From assembly GCF_017114995.1 (NCBI RefSeq), contig NZ_JABXKL010000058.1, forward strand, positions 62,001 through 126,000: a DNA stretch of 64,000 nucleotides, given 5' to 3'. The translations under genes and the position numbers were made by a program. Below the pieces are notes generated by a model. That model had not been told where the DNA came from. It saw only the letters and a program-made list of their open reading frames with translations, and searched no databases. This DNA is from Nostoc sp. NMS9 (GTDB taxonomy: Bacteria > Cyanobacteriota > Cyanobacteriia > Cyanobacteriales > Nostocaceae). This document shows positions 1-9,661 of the stretch, piece by piece (positions within the stretch are counted from its first letter, which is position 1; each line of letters starts with the position of its first letter).

Positions 1-807
1 GATTTTGGCCCGATTAACTTCTGGGGAAACCAGATGCGCCTTCAGCAAGAAGCTGACGAACTCCTGTATGAGGAAATTCGGGAACGTCGAGAACAAGCAG
101 ATTCATCACGCACGGATATTCTTAGCTTACTCATGGCTGCTAGAGATGAAGCAGGTCAACCCATGACCGATCAAGAATTGCGCGATGAATTGATGACTCT
201 GTTAGTCGCTGGTCACGAAACTACAGCGACAGCCTTAGCATGGGCATTCTACTGGATTCACAAAATACCATCAGTGCGCCAAAAGCTACTGCAAGAATTA
301 GATAGTTTGGGCAATAATCCAGACCCCAGCACCGTTTTTAAATTACCTTATCTCAACGCTGTTTGTTGCGAGACATTGCGGATTTATCCAGTAGGTATGC
401 TAACTTTTCCCAGAAAAGTAAGAACACCGATATCGCTGGGCGGTTACGAACTAGAACCCGGTACAGTCCTAGTTGGTTCTATTTATCTAACCCATCAACG
501 GGAAGATATTTATCCAGAACCTAAGCAGTTTAAGCCAGAACGCTTTTTAGAACGGCAATTTTCTGCCTATGAATATTTGCCGTTTGGCGGTGGTGCTAGG
601 CGCTGTATTGGGCTAGCATTTGCCCAGTTGGAAATGAAGCTAGCACTTGCTCAAATTCTTTCTAGTAAGGAATTAGAACTAGTTAATAAAGGTGAAGTGC
701 GACCTAAACGCCGTGGTTTGGTGACAGGTCCAGATCGTCCGATTGAGATGGTTGTCACGAGTCAACGTCAGGTGAAGTCTCCCATTCTACAGACAACCAC
801 TGTTTGA
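1..807 (+). CDS. Cytochrome P450, C-terminal part (CYP110-like)
   Basis: This is the last 268 residues of a heme monooxygenase; the frame is open back to base 1, so the N-terminus lies outside the window. It shows the oxygen-binding I-helix (AGHETTAT), the K-helix ExxR (ETLRIYP) and the heme-thiolate loop FGGGARRCIG with its cysteine ligand. The next gene, also a P450, has closely similar motifs (both have EYLPFGGG), which suggests a tandem duplication. Members of cyanobacterial family CYP110 are thought to hydroxylate fatty acids or other lipids; assignment to that family is from the look of the motifs and the substrate is not known. A terminator-like hairpin follows about 80 bases downstream. 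Confidence 0.93.
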   Translation, partial: DFGPINFWGNQMRLQQEADELLYEEIRERREQADSSRTDILSLLMAARDEAGQPMTDQELRDELMTLLVAGHETTATALAWAFYWIHKIPSVRQKLLQELDSLGNNPDPSTVFKLPYLNAVCCETLRIYPVGMLTFPRKVRTPISLGGYELEPGTVLVGSIYLTHQREDIYPEPKQFKPERFLERQFSAYEYLPFGGGARRCIGLAFAQLEMKLALAQILSSKELELVNKGEVRPKRRGLVTGPDRPIEMVVTSQRQVKSPILQTTTV

Positions 808-887
808 TGCTGGGGGTTTGATGGTTGCGTTCAGCAAACTTACAACTTCTATCTATATATTTAGATAGATTTTCAATGCTTTTAAAT

Positions 888-930
888 AATCCCCCATAGT
901 CCTCTTTTAAGGAGGTTTATGGGGGATTTT
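888..930 (+). terminator. Rho-independent terminator after P450 gene
   Basis: An 11-bp perfect stem (AATCCCCCATA at 888-898 with TATGGGGGATT at 918-928), with a further short CCTC/GAGG pairing inside the loop, is followed by a run of T. It sits 80 bases after the first P450 stop codon and separates the two P450 genes into different transcription units. Confidence 0.6.
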
Positions 931-1105
931 AATATACTACAAGTGTAAAAAAATGGATTTCAAGGCTGATAATATACACCAATATAATAAATTTTAATAT
1001 CACCAAAAGACGTAATTTTAGGTGGTGTATTCCAATATACTTAAGTAAGTTTTTTCTATAAATACCTCTAAAAATCAGAAAAAATATTATTATCCTCGTA
1101 AACTT

Positions 1106-1285
1106 AATAATAATGATTTGCCAGAATGGTTAACTTAGTGGTACATTAAATCCCAAATATCCCGCCAAACTATTAAAAAGGCTTGCGATAATTCCCTGTT
1201 TAAAAAGGAAGTTAAGGAGAATCAAGGTTGACCTCAAGCGTATTGGATTATTTGCAGCTTATTAAATTATAAAGGTATAGAATAA
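1106..1285 (+). pseudogene. Possible decayed coding remnant between the P450 genes
   Basis: One frame reads like protein (DLPEWLT, then WYIKSQISRQTIKKACDNSL, then PQAYWIICSLLNYKGIE) but is broken by an in-frame TAG at 1136 and a TGA further on, and has no good start. I do not recognise the family. It could be the remains of a small gene, or a chance open stretch in an AT-rich spacer. The rest of the 808-1288 spacer, apart from the terminator, shows nothing else. Confidence 0.25.
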
Positions 1286-1288
1286 ACA

Positions 1289-2665
1289 GTGAAAACACTT
1301 AATAGTCTAAGCACACCAGCGTTACTGCAAACTCTGCAATTAATTGCTCAACCCACAAAAACTTTAGAAAATTATGCTGCAAAGTATGGTGGCATTTTCA
1401 CAATGCGGGTAATGGGTTTAAAGTCGCCACCAATAGTATTTTTTAGCCATCCCCAAGCAATTAGCGATTGTTTTGCTATACCTGCACACCAATTAGATTT
1501 TAAGAAAGCAACCCATGTATTTAAACCCTTGTTTGGAGAGAATTCTATTGTATTTCAAGAAGCGCGATCGCACCAACAACAACGGCAGCTATTACTCCCA
1601 GCATTTCATGGCGAGAATTTAAAGTCTTATGGACAAACAATTTGCCAAATTACTGAAGAGCTTACACAAACTTGGACATCAGGTACAGATATTTGTATAC
1701 ACAAATTAATGTCAAATATCACTTTAGAAATTATCTTAAAAGTGGTATTTGGGATTACTCAGGGTGTGCGTTACCAACAATTAAAAGAACAATTGAGTTC
1801 TTTATTAGAAGATGTAACTAAACCTTGGTATTCCAGCTTGTTTTTCTTTCCTTTGCTGCAAAAAGATTTAGGCGCATGGAGTCCTTGGGGAATTTTCTTA
1901 AAAAAACGAGAGCAAATTGACAAACTCATCTATGCAGAAATTTCTGAAAGACGTTGCCAAAAAGATGCTGCGCGTACAGATATTCTCACTCTGCTAATGT
2001 CAGCGCATGACATAAATGGGCAACAGATGACAGATGAGGAATTACGCGATCAACTAGTTTCATTATTGCTATTGGGTTACGAAACTACATCTGGTGTATT
2101 AGCCTGGATATTTTATTTAATTCACTCTCACCCAGAGGTTAAACATCGGCTAATGCAAGAACTAAATACCGTGGACAATCTCACAAATCCTGAAAAAATT
2201 ACACAATTACCTTACCTCACCGCCGTCTGTCAAGAAACACTGCGAATTCATCCTATTGCTTTAATTTGCACACCGCGAATGGTAAAAGATAGAGTAGAAA
2301 TTATGGGGCATGAATTTACATCAGAAACAGTTTTAGTTCCCTGCATTTATTTAGCACATCGCCGAACCGAGACTTACCCAGAACCAGAAAAGTTTCGTCC
2401 AGAAAGATTTCTCAACCAAAAATTTTCACCTTACGAATATTTACCCTTTGGTGGAGGTTATCGTGGTTGCATTGGTGGAGCATTTTCTATGTATGAATTA
2501 AAATTAGTAACAGCCATAATCTTATCGCATTTTCAACTAACCCTTACTGATAAACGTCCAGTGCATCCAGTCCGTCGTGGCATTACCATTGTCCCTAGCG
2601 GCGGTGTAAAAATGGTTGTTACCAAAAAGGCAAAAGTTAAAAGAGAAATAATATCCTTTACTTGA
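1289..2665 (+). CDS. Cytochrome P450 (CYP110-like)
   Basis: Full-length 458-residue P450 beginning with GTG. Motifs in order: I-helix GYETTSG (acid-threonine-threonine at 265-267), ExxR at E316 to R319 (ETLRIHP), the PERF segment near 371, and the heme loop FGGGYRGCIG with cysteine ligand C394. There is no N-terminal membrane anchor, as expected for a soluble or peripheral bacterial P450. It probably hydroxylates a lipid-like substrate with electrons from ferredoxin; that is inference, and no redox partner is nearby. It is a paralogue of the truncated P450 upstream and lies some 480 bases from it, so the two are probably transcribed separately. Confidence 0.92.
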   Translation: MKTLNSLSTPALLQTLQLIAQPTKTLENYAAKYGGIFTMRVMGLKSPPIVFFSHPQAISDCFAIPAHQLDFKKATHVFKPLFGENSIVFQEARSHQQQRQLLLPAFHGENLKSYGQTICQITEELTQTWTSGTDICIHKLMSNITLEIILKVVFGITQGVRYQQLKEQLSSLLEDVTKPWYSSLFFFPLLQKDLGAWSPWGIFLKKREQIDKLIYAEISERRCQKDAARTDILTLLMSAHDINGQQMTDEELRDQLVSLLLLGYETTSGVLAWIFYLIHSHPEVKHRLMQELNTVDNLTNPEKITQLPYLTAVCQETLRIHPIALICTPRMVKDRVEIMGHEFTSETVLVPCIYLAHRRTETYPEPEKFRPERFLNQKFSPYEYLPFGGGYRGCIGGAFSMYELKLVTAIILSHFQLTLTDKRPVHPVRRGITIVPSGGVKMVVTKKAKVKREIISFT

Positions 2666-2763
2666 TTACTCAATTCTCCGACTATATACCGGAATGTAGA
2701 TTCGCTCTTTAGTATCTAGCCTTTACAGTAAGTAGTAAGAGGATATTTAGGAGATACTAATCC

Positions 2764-3522
2764 ATGCAAGACGAACATAATCTGGAAGAAAAAGTTCTAT
2801 CTCAGGGCGCTGAAATGATGGTATCTCAAGGGTTAGATGAAGTAGAAAAAATAGACATAAATGTACAAACTGATTTATTAAAAATACTTCAGGGACAGGC
2901 GGATGGAGTTTCCTTTGCAGGTGAAGGATTAGTTATACAAAAAGACATCCGCGTGCAAGAAATTAAACTACAAACAGATAGCATTGACATCAATCCGTTA
3001 ACTGCTCTTTTTGGTCAAATAAAATTCAATGAGTCAGTAAATGCTATAGGTCACATTGTAGTTACTGAAGTAGATATTAACCGCGCCTTGACCTCAGACT
3101 TGATTCGCACCCAGATGCAAAACTTGGAGTTAAATGTAGATGGTGAAATTGTAAGTTTTGAGCCGCAAAAAATTCAGGTATTTTTACCTGGTGAAGGCAA
3201 AATAGAATGTAGAGGAAGAGTGTTGTTAAAGGAAATGGGAAATACTCGTCCTTTCGCTTACACTGCGCTGATTCGCCCACGGACTCATTCACAACCTGCG
3301 ATGGTGGAGAGTTTTAACTGCACTGAGGGAGAGGGTATTTCAATAGAATTAATTACAGCATTAATGCACAAAGCCAAAGAACTGATGAATATACCATCTT
3401 TTAAATGGGAGGATATAGAGTTTTCTATTAAAGATATAAAAGTAGAAATCGGTAGTTTAACACTTATGGTAGAAGCTAATGTAAAGCAAATACCCTCATC
3501 AATAACCGAACTATCTCTTTAG
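2764..3522 (+). CDS. DUF2993 / LmeA-family lipid-binding protein
   Basis: 252-residue protein with the DUF2993 pattern: an amphipathic helix at the N-terminus, then alternating strands around VQTDLLKILQGQADGVSFAG and VTEVDINRAL. Relatives such as mycobacterial LmeA bind phospholipids and act at the cell envelope; the role in cyanobacteria is not established. I see no cleavable signal peptide. A good Shine-Dalgarno (TTAGGAGA) stands before the ATG. It lies between a P450 and the carotenoid ketolase, both enzymes acting on lipophilic substrates, so a link with membrane lipid or carotenoid handling is possible but only a guess from position. Confidence 0.75.
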   Translation: MQDEHNLEEKVLSQGAEMMVSQGLDEVEKIDINVQTDLLKILQGQADGVSFAGEGLVIQKDIRVQEIKLQTDSIDINPLTALFGQIKFNESVNAIGHIVVTEVDINRALTSDLIRTQMQNLELNVDGEIVSFEPQKIQVFLPGEGKIECRGRVLLKEMGNTRPFAYTALIRPRTHSQPAMVESFNCTEGEGISIELITALMHKAKELMNIPSFKWEDIEFSIKDIKVEIGSLTLMVEANVKQIPSSITELSL

Positions 3523-3626
3523 TAGTATTGACAGTAGTTAAAGATAATTTTTGTAACTCAAGAGTGATGTAAATTTTTGAAAAGTTTTATAGGCTTTTGA
3601 AAGCTACTTATTTCTAAATTCCAACT

Positions 3627-5321
3627 ATGCAAGAGTATGATGTTGTCCTAATCGGTGCTGGACATAATGGGCTAGTTTGTGCAGCGTATTTGTTAAAAGC
3701 TGGTTATAGCGTTCTGTTACTAGAAAAGCGTTCTGTTATCGGTGGTGCAGCAACAACTGAAGAATGTCTACCCCAAGAAGCTCCAGGATTTAAATTTAAC
3801 TTGTGTGCTATTGACCATGAATTTATTCACTTGGGGCCAGTTGTTGAAGAATTAGAACTAGAAAAATACGGCTTGCATTATTTGGAGTGCGATCCGGTTG
3901 TTTTCTGTCCTCATCCTGATGGCAAGTATTTCTTAGCACATAAGTCAGTGGAAAAGACCTGTGCAGAAATTGCTCGTTACAGTGAACGTGATGCCAAAAA
4001 ATACGCAGAATTTGTAGATTTTTGGCAGCGAGCGCTAGGTGCAATGATTCCCATGTTTAATGCACCACCAAAGTCAGTTATAGACATCCTTGGTAACTAC
4101 GACATCACCAAACTGAAAGATTTAGTTTCAGTTATTGGTTCCCCTAACAAAACGCTGGACTTTATTCGTACAATGTTGAACAGCGCTGAGGATTTACTTA
4201 ACGAGTGGTTTGATGAGGAATTTGTAAAAGCACCACTAGCCAGACTAGCAGCAGAACTTGGGGCACCACCATCGCAAAAAACCCTTGCCATTGGTGCAAT
4301 CATGATGGCAATGCGTCACAATCCTGGAATGGCCAGACCTCGCGGCGGAACTGGCGCACTTGTGCAAGCTTTGGTGAATTTAGTCACAAGTAAAGGTGGC
4401 GTTATTCTCGCAGATCAGCATGTTGAAAAAGTTTTAATTGATGATGGAAAAGCTGTGGGTGTGCGGGTTGCTGGTGGTAAAGAATATCGCGCAAAACACG
4501 GGGTTATTTCTAATATTGATGCCAAGCGGTTATTTTTGCAAATGACTGATAAAAGCGAAGTTGATGGAGCCGATCCAGATTTATGGGAAAGATTAGAACG
4601 CCGCATCGTTAACAATAACGAAACCATCCTCAAGATAGATTTGGCTTTAGACGAACCACTGCACTTTCCACACCACGCCCACAAAGACGAATATCTTGTT
4701 GGATCTATCTTGATTGCAGATTCCGTAACACATGTAGAACAGGCTCATAGTAAATGTACCTTGGGAGAGATTCCTGATGCTGACCCATCAATGTATTTGG
4801 TGATGCCTAGCTATTTAGACCCCACATTAGCACCACCAGGTAAGCACACTGTATGGATTGAGTTTTTTGCCCCTTATCAAATTGCTGGTGCAGAAGGTAC
4901 TGGTTTGAAAGGTACTGGTTGGACAGATGAATTGAAAAACAAAGTTGCAGATAAGGTGATTGATAAATTGGCAGACTATGCACCCAATGTCAAGAATGCA
5001 ACTATCGCCCGTCGCGTAGAAAGTCCAGCCGAACTAGGAGAAAGATTAGGTGCGTACAAAGGTAATTATTACCATGTTGATATGACCCTAGATCAGATGA
5101 TATTTTTCCGTCCCTTGCCAGAAATAGCCAATTACAAAACACCAATTGATAATCTATTTTTGACTGGTGCAGGGACTCATCCAGGTGGTTCAATTTCGGG
5201 AATGCCGGGACGCAATTGTGCGCGGGCATTTTTGCAGGCGAAACATCCCATTAGCCAGACTTTGAAAGATGCGCGGGATTCGATTAAGTCAACTGTCGAG
5301 TCAGTGTTTGGCATTAATTAA
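3627..5321 (+). CDS. crtO: Beta-carotene ketolase, CrtO type
   Basis: 564-residue FAD-dependent protein of the phytoene-desaturase superfamily. The N-terminal dinucleotide-binding motif VVLIGAGHNGLVCAAYLL and the C-terminal FAD motif (LTGAGTHPGGSISGMPGRN) are intact. Length and sequence fit the cyanobacterial CrtO ketolases, which turn beta-carotene into echinenone, rather than phytoene desaturases (about 500 residues or less). It acts on membrane-dissolved carotenoid. The gene seems monocistronic: 100 bases of spacer upstream and a hairpin (5369-5393) downstream. The main uncertainty is that related CrtO-like dehydrogenases with other substrates exist in the same genomes. Confidence 0.8.
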   Translation: MQEYDVVLIGAGHNGLVCAAYLLKAGYSVLLLEKRSVIGGAATTEECLPQEAPGFKFNLCAIDHEFIHLGPVVEELELEKYGLHYLECDPVVFCPHPDGKYFLAHKSVEKTCAEIARYSERDAKKYAEFVDFWQRALGAMIPMFNAPPKSVIDILGNYDITKLKDLVSVIGSPNKTLDFIRTMLNSAEDLLNEWFDEEFVKAPLARLAAELGAPPSQKTLAIGAIMMAMRHNPGMARPRGGTGALVQALVNLVTSKGGVILADQHVEKVLIDDGKAVGVRVAGGKEYRAKHGVISNIDAKRLFLQMTDKSEVDGADPDLWERLERRIVNNNETILKIDLALDEPLHFPHHAHKDEYLVGSILIADSVTHVEQAHSKCTLGEIPDADPSMYLVMPSYLDPTLAPPGKHTVWIEFFAPYQIAGAEGTGLKGTGWTDELKNKVADKVIDKLADYAPNVKNATIARRVESPAELGERLGAYKGNYYHVDMTLDQMIFFRPLPEIANYKTPIDNLFLTGAGTHPGGSISGMPGRNCARAFLQAKHPISQTLKDARDSIKSTVESVFGIN

Positions 5322-5394
5322 GCCTTGCACAGATAAAGTTAGGACTTACGCATAAGTATCATCCAAACCCCTTAAAAACATAGCTTTTAAGGGA

Positions 5395-5547
5395 TTATAC
5401 CAATTTGAAAAAATAATGCGACAAATAGACCATTTGTAGAGACGCGATTCATTGCGTCTTTGAAAGAAACCCCCGCCACCTTCCCTAACTTGTGGGGAGG
5501 TGGCAAGGGGTCAAAATAATGTGCGGTTTCACAGAGAACTGGTATAA
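5395..5547. repeat. MITE-like element with terminal inverted repeats
   Basis: The element starts TTATACCAATT and ends AACTGGTATAA, an 11-bp terminal inverted repeat with one mismatch, around 153 bp of non-coding sequence. Inside are smaller pairings (CGCCACCT with AGGTGGC). It has no open reading frame. The ends resemble those of the element at 20263-20366, which begins ATACC and ends GGTAT. Just upstream, CCCTTAAAA/TTTTAAGGG (5369-5393) forms a hairpin that may end the crtO transcript. Confidence 0.5.
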
Positions 5548-5559
5548 ATCCTGGATTAT

Positions 5560-7320
5560 TTAGGCAATCACAAAAATATCTGTATTAGTCATGGCTAGAC
5601 CTATTGCTAGTTGAGCAACTTGGATTTGACCGGATGAGCCTGTACCATCAGCATCAAAGAAGAAACCCCCTGTATTATTGTTATAGATAAAGCGATCGCT
5701 GCTATCTTGTGCTACTGAACCGATAAAAAATTGCGTGGCTTGAAGTATACCCTCACTAAGTCCACCTCCAAACCCTATTTTAGAAACATAAATTGTGTCA
5801 TCTAAGGACGAAAAATCTGTAATATTATCAATATCAGAAGGGGTATTAATAGTAAAAATATCAGATCCAGTGCCTCCCGTTAGGGTATCGTTACCTAAAC
5901 CTCCAACTAAAGTATCGTTACCACTTCCTCCTATAAGCATGTCATTGCCATTTCCACCATTTAACTCGTTATTACCACTATTACCAGTAATAACATTATT
6001 AAGGGAGTTATCAGTCCCATTAATATTATCTGTACCTGTTAAAGTGAGATTTTCTTCATTAGCTGATAAAGGGGAGCTAACGGTTGATGAAACGGTCAGA
6101 GATGTCGAAGTGGGCGTACTATTGGCAACAGTGAGTAAAGTTCTAAATACCTTTTGGTTGCTGGTTAGACTCTCATCAAACTCTTGGATTGAATTAGTTG
6201 GATCTAGAAATGAAATAACGTAGTAATTTCCAATTGGAATATCAGGAAATGCACCGTTCCAAGTCGCTGTTCCCGAATTGAATGGGTTAATCGAAGAAAT
6301 AGTTGTATTACCAATTAAATAATGAGAACCAATACTATTAGTGACATTGGTATCAGTAGAAGCGTAAAAAGAAACCGAGAAAGTGCCTGTTGCGGCTGTA
6401 CCATTGTTGCGAGGATAGACTGTGATGCTGAAATTTTCCCCATTTTTAATAGTGTTATTACTAAAACTTCCAAGAGTTGTGTTAAACCACACGTCAGAAT
6501 CTACTAAATCAGCTTTGTCAGTGGGTTTGCGGTCAGTAGTGTCTTCGTTGATCCAGTTTTGAATCTCGTTATATCGAGTGCTTGTAATTCGGGCGAACTC
6601 GTTGTAAAGCGGAGTTTTGTTGGTGGTTGTCTCATTTGAAGCTACTCCATAAATAGTTGGTTCATTTGTGTTGGAATTATTAAACCAGAGAGGACCTCCA
6701 CTATTTCCATTTACAATATCTAGCTCATTACTACGCAAGATCGAGTCAGTTGTACTTGTGATTTTTCCACTCTGAGTCCACATATCATAGTTGTCCCATT
6801 TTCCATCGCTGTTGGAATCAAACTTATCAGAAGGGTATCCCGTGACATTCATTAAAGTTCCACTGCTGAGATTATCGTCATATCCATAGTTAAACCAGCT
6901 AGTGAAGTTTCCAATATTGCGGTCAAGAGTAACCAATCCTATATCGTATTGAAAAGTTTCGCTTTTAGTCTGATCTCCTTGAATCCATCCTTCAAAAGAA
7001 CGTGTATGAACAGATTTGGCTTCACTATAGTATTCATAGTCAGCCCGATTTGTACCAGCAATGATATTTCCTTTAGAACCAAGCATCACCTCAATTTTAT
7101 CTGCCCAACCCCCATATCTCGTGTCATACACACAGTGTCCTGCTGTTAAAAAGTGGTAGGAATCAATCATGGCACCAGAACCATTGACGATAATATCATC
7201 AGCAGTATCAATAACCCCATCTGGGCCTTTCCAATGTATTCTCATCTTTCCTATAGCACTAAACGGAAAAGTTGTCGTGTTGCTAACTTTTGTCCGACCA
7301 TCAGGGGAGAAAACAGACAT
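5560..7320 (-). CDS. Secreted V8-like serine protease with CARDB and RTX repeats
   Basis: 586-residue protein. Residues 1-260 form a trypsin-fold (S1B, V8/glutamyl-endopeptidase-like) domain with catalytic triad H62 (TAGHC), D126 (YDIGLV) and S207 (GNSGGP). A CARDB-type adhesion domain follows at about 270-395. Then come glycine-aspartate RTX nonapeptides near 450-490 (GGSGNDTL, GGLGNDTL, GGTGSDIF), which bind calcium. The C-terminus resembles the secretion region of RTX proteins exported unprocessed by type I systems. In line with that, there is no N-terminal signal peptide. No ABC exporter gene is close by. It probably works as an extracellular or surface protease; substrate unknown. Confidence 0.85.
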   Translation of the reverse strand: MSVFSPDGRTKVSNTTTFPFSAIGKMRIHWKGPDGVIDTADDIIVNGSGAMIDSYHFLTAGHCVYDTRYGGWADKIEVMLGSKGNIIAGTNRADYEYYSEAKSVHTRSFEGWIQGDQTKSETFQYDIGLVTLDRNIGNFTSWFNYGYDDNLSSGTLMNVTGYPSDKFDSNSDGKWDNYDMWTQSGKITSTTDSILRSNELDIVNGNSGGPLWFNNSNTNEPTIYGVASNETTTNKTPLYNEFARITSTRYNEIQNWINEDTTDRKPTDKADLVDSDVWFNTTLGSFSNNTIKNGENFSITVYPRNNGTAATGTFSVSFYASTDTNVTNSIGSHYLIGNTTISSINPFNSGTATWNGAFPDIPIGNYYVISFLDPTNSIQEFDESLTSNQKVFRTLLTVANSTPTSTSLTVSSTVSSPLSANEENLTLTGTDNINGTDNSLNNVITGNSGNNELNGGNGNDMLIGGSGNDTLVGGLGNDTLTGGTGSDIFTINTPSDIDNITDFSSLDDTIYVSKIGFGGGLSEGILQATQFFIGSVAQDSSDRFIYNNNTGGFFFDADGTGSSGQIQVAQLAIGLAMTNTDIFVIA

Positions 7321-7966
7321 AGTTTTATATCCTTACTAGAAAATGATGAATACAAAATATACAAATTTAATGCCAGTAATTATCTCATGGTATTAGCAAT
7401 TCACTAGCAATTTCTATGAATAATGCTTCCTATTACTAAGTAAGCTTTTCAGTAATATCAAAGTTATAAATTGCTATATATTTAATATAAATTATTTCTA
7501 CTATTTATCAATAATATAGAGTTGACTTTCAGTTTTATTTTGAAGAAAAAATAAAACTAATTAATAGAGCTAAAGGTTGGAAAAACTAGCGATTCTGATA
7601 TTATTTCTGTCCTCACTCCCGTGATCCTGGCTGATTTATACCGTCAGCATCGGCAGATTGAAGAAGTTTTTCATCAGGGTGAATTATTACACAAGTGCGA
7701 TGTTTACGACGGGTAACAGCTACGCAATATATATAGCAACACAAATAATTGTTTTTTAAGTAAAGTAGGTTCTAAGCAATTGCTTTCTGTGTATTTAATA
7801 TGATAGTATTATACGCACTTGATTTTAATAAAGTTTTATGCATCGTCAACAAGACTCTTTGTGAAAAGAAATATAAGTAAATTAATGGGTAAAAACTAGT
7901 GTATTTTGATAATACTCAAAAAACTAACAAATTGTAACATCATCTAATAATTTTTGTAGGTACAGC
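7321..7966. other. AT-rich spacer with a possible gene fragment
   Basis: This 646-base spacer separates the divergent protease and TPR genes and should hold both promoters. One plus-strand stretch at 7561-7716 reads as 51 codons (ELKVGKTSDSD, then ILADLYRQHRQIEEVFHQGE) without an ATG, ending in TAA; it looks like the tail of a lost gene of unknown family. The rest is AT-rich and I see nothing else definite. Confidence 0.3.
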
Positions 7967-8710
7967 ATGGTTTTTCGGCACTGCTTCGTTGCATCTGGCT
8001 TGATAGCTTTCTTGGCATTTGGCTGTAGTGGTGGGGCAAACTCATCGGCAGAAAATACTACACAGGTTGTCCAAGAAAGCAATGTAACCCAACTTTTCAT
8101 AGAAGCGAAGGCTACGCAAAAAGCAGAAGATTTCTTTCATCAAGGTAATAATTTATTAGATAGACAAAATTATGAAGATGCCATAAAAGCTTATGATAAA
8201 GCGATCGCAATCAAAGTTGAGAGTCCTGAAGCTTGGATTAACCGTGGCATAGCCTTAACATCGTTGCAACGCTACCAAGATGCTCTTGCATCTTATGATA
8301 GAGCGATCGCCATCAAACCCGACAAATATGAAGCTTGGTATAATCGTGGCATAGCCCTAACATCGTTGCAACGCTACCAAGACGCTCTTGCATCTTATAA
8401 TAGAGCGATCGCCATCAAACCCGACAAATATGAAGCCTTAATTAACCGAGGCATAGCTCTGACAAAGCTGCACCGCTACCAAGATGCGATCGCATCATAT
8501 AATAGAGCGATCGCCATCAAGCAAGATTTGCACCAAGCATATTACAACAAAGCTTGCTCTTATGCTTTACAAAGCAATCTGGAATTAGCAATTGAGAACC
8601 TAGACAAAGCAATCAAGCTTGTTCCTGATAAATACAAGAAATTAGCAAAAACTGACCCAGACTTTAGCAAAGTGCGTAGTGAAAAGCAGTTTCAGGAATT
8701 ACTGCAATAG
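7967..8710 (+). CDS. TPR-repeat lipoprotein
   Basis: 247-residue protein with a hydrophobic N-terminus ending LAFGC, a relaxed lipobox with cysteine at about residue 20, then about four tetratricopeptide repeats (residues 50-200). The repeats AIAIKPDKYEAW and ALTSLQRYQDAL recur almost unchanged, and the DNA carries a HIP1 octamer in each copy (GCGATCGC), so the repeats were recently copied. TPRs bind other proteins; the partner is unknown. It is likely anchored to a membrane facing the periplasm. The sugar reductase gene follows 78 bases downstream on the same strand. Confidence 0.75.
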   Translation: MVFRHCFVASGLIAFLAFGCSGGANSSAENTTQVVQESNVTQLFIEAKATQKAEDFFHQGNNLLDRQNYEDAIKAYDKAIAIKVESPEAWINRGIALTSLQRYQDALASYDRAIAIKPDKYEAWYNRGIALTSLQRYQDALASYNRAIAIKPDKYEALINRGIALTKLHRYQDAIASYNRAIAIKQDLHQAYYNKACSYALQSNLELAIENLDKAIKLVPDKYKKLAKTDPDFSKVRSEKQFQELLQ

Positions 8711-8788
8711 GATTTTACCACCACCACTCAGTGTAAAATATAAGCCTGCTGTAGAAAGGATTTTTTCTTGAGCGGTTTTCGATTAGAC

Positions 8789-9661
8789 ATGAAAAAATTG
8801 TTAATCACCGGAGCAAGTGGTTTTTTAGGATGGCATCTTTGCCAGCTTGCAAAACAAGAATGGGATATTTATGGCACTTATTTATCCCATCCTTTAGAGA
8901 TTCCTGGCATAAAAATTTTAAAAGCGAACTTAACAAATTTTCAGGAATTGAAACGTATCTTTAATGATATCAAACCAGCAGCAGTTATTCATACTGCTGC
9001 ACATTCGCAACCAAATTTTTGTCAAACTAACCCCAAAGAATCGCACGCAATTAATGTTATAGCATCTTGCAATATTGCCGGACTTTGCGCGGATAATTCT
9101 ATTCCTTGTGCTTTTACTTCAACCGACTTAGTTTTTGATGGTTTAAATGCTCCATATCGAGAAACAGATGCCGTGTGTCCTGTCAATCTTTACGGTGAGC
9201 AAAAAGCGATCGCAGAAGCAGATATGCTAGAAAGATATCCGATGACCGCAGTGTGTCGAATGCCGTTGATGTTTGGTGCAGCAACACCCACAGCTAAAAG
9301 CTTTATTCAGCCATTTATTCAAACTTTACAAGCCGAAAAAGAATTAAGTTTATTTATAGATGAATTTCGCACACCAGTAAGTGGAACAACCGCTGCCGAA
9401 GGACTTTTATTAGCATTAGAAAAAGTTAATGGCATCATTCACTTAGGTGGCAAAGAACGGATTTCACGTTATGATTTTGGACAGATATTAGTAGAAGTAT
9501 TTCAACTTCCGGCCATCGGACTCAAATCCTGCCGACAACAAGATGTGAAAATGGCAGCACCTAGACCGGCAGATGTTTCTTTGGATAGTTCCAAAGCTTT
9601 TGCATTAGGGTATCAGTCTTTATCTGTAAGAGAAGAATTAGAGGCAATACAATTCAGTTAA
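8789..9661 (+). CDS. NAD-dependent sugar epimerase/reductase (RmlD-like SDR)
   Basis: 290-residue extended short-chain dehydrogenase. It has the Rossmann motif TGASGFLG at the N-terminus, a serine-threonine pair (TSTDLVFDG) and the catalytic YxxxK (YGEQK). The DxVFDG stretch is typical of dTDP-4-dehydrorhamnose reductases, so the substrate is probably a nucleotide-linked or free sugar. I chose the ATG at 8789 because it gives the usual MKKLLITGASG start; an in-frame TTG lies seven codons earlier. No other nucleotide-sugar genes are near, so it does not belong to a visible polysaccharide cluster. Confidence 0.8.
   Translation: MKKLLITGASGFLGWHLCQLAKQEWDIYGTYLSHPLEIPGIKILKANLTNFQELKRIFNDIKPAAVIHTAAHSQPNFCQTNPKESHAINVIASCNIAGLCADNSIPCAFTSTDLVFDGLNAPYRETDAVCPVNLYGEQKAIAEADMLERYPMTAVCRMPLMFGAATPTAKSFIQPFIQTLQAEKELSLFIDEFRTPVSGTTAAEGLLLALEKVNGIIHLGGKERISRYDFGQILVEVFQLPAIGLKSCRQQDVKMAAPRPADVSLDSSKAFALGYQSLSVREELEAIQFS

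Noticed and set aside
5795..6223. 142-codon plus-strand frame opposite the RTX protease
   Set aside because: Its low-complexity Pro/Leu/Ser pattern mirrors the RTX repeats of the real gene on the other strand.
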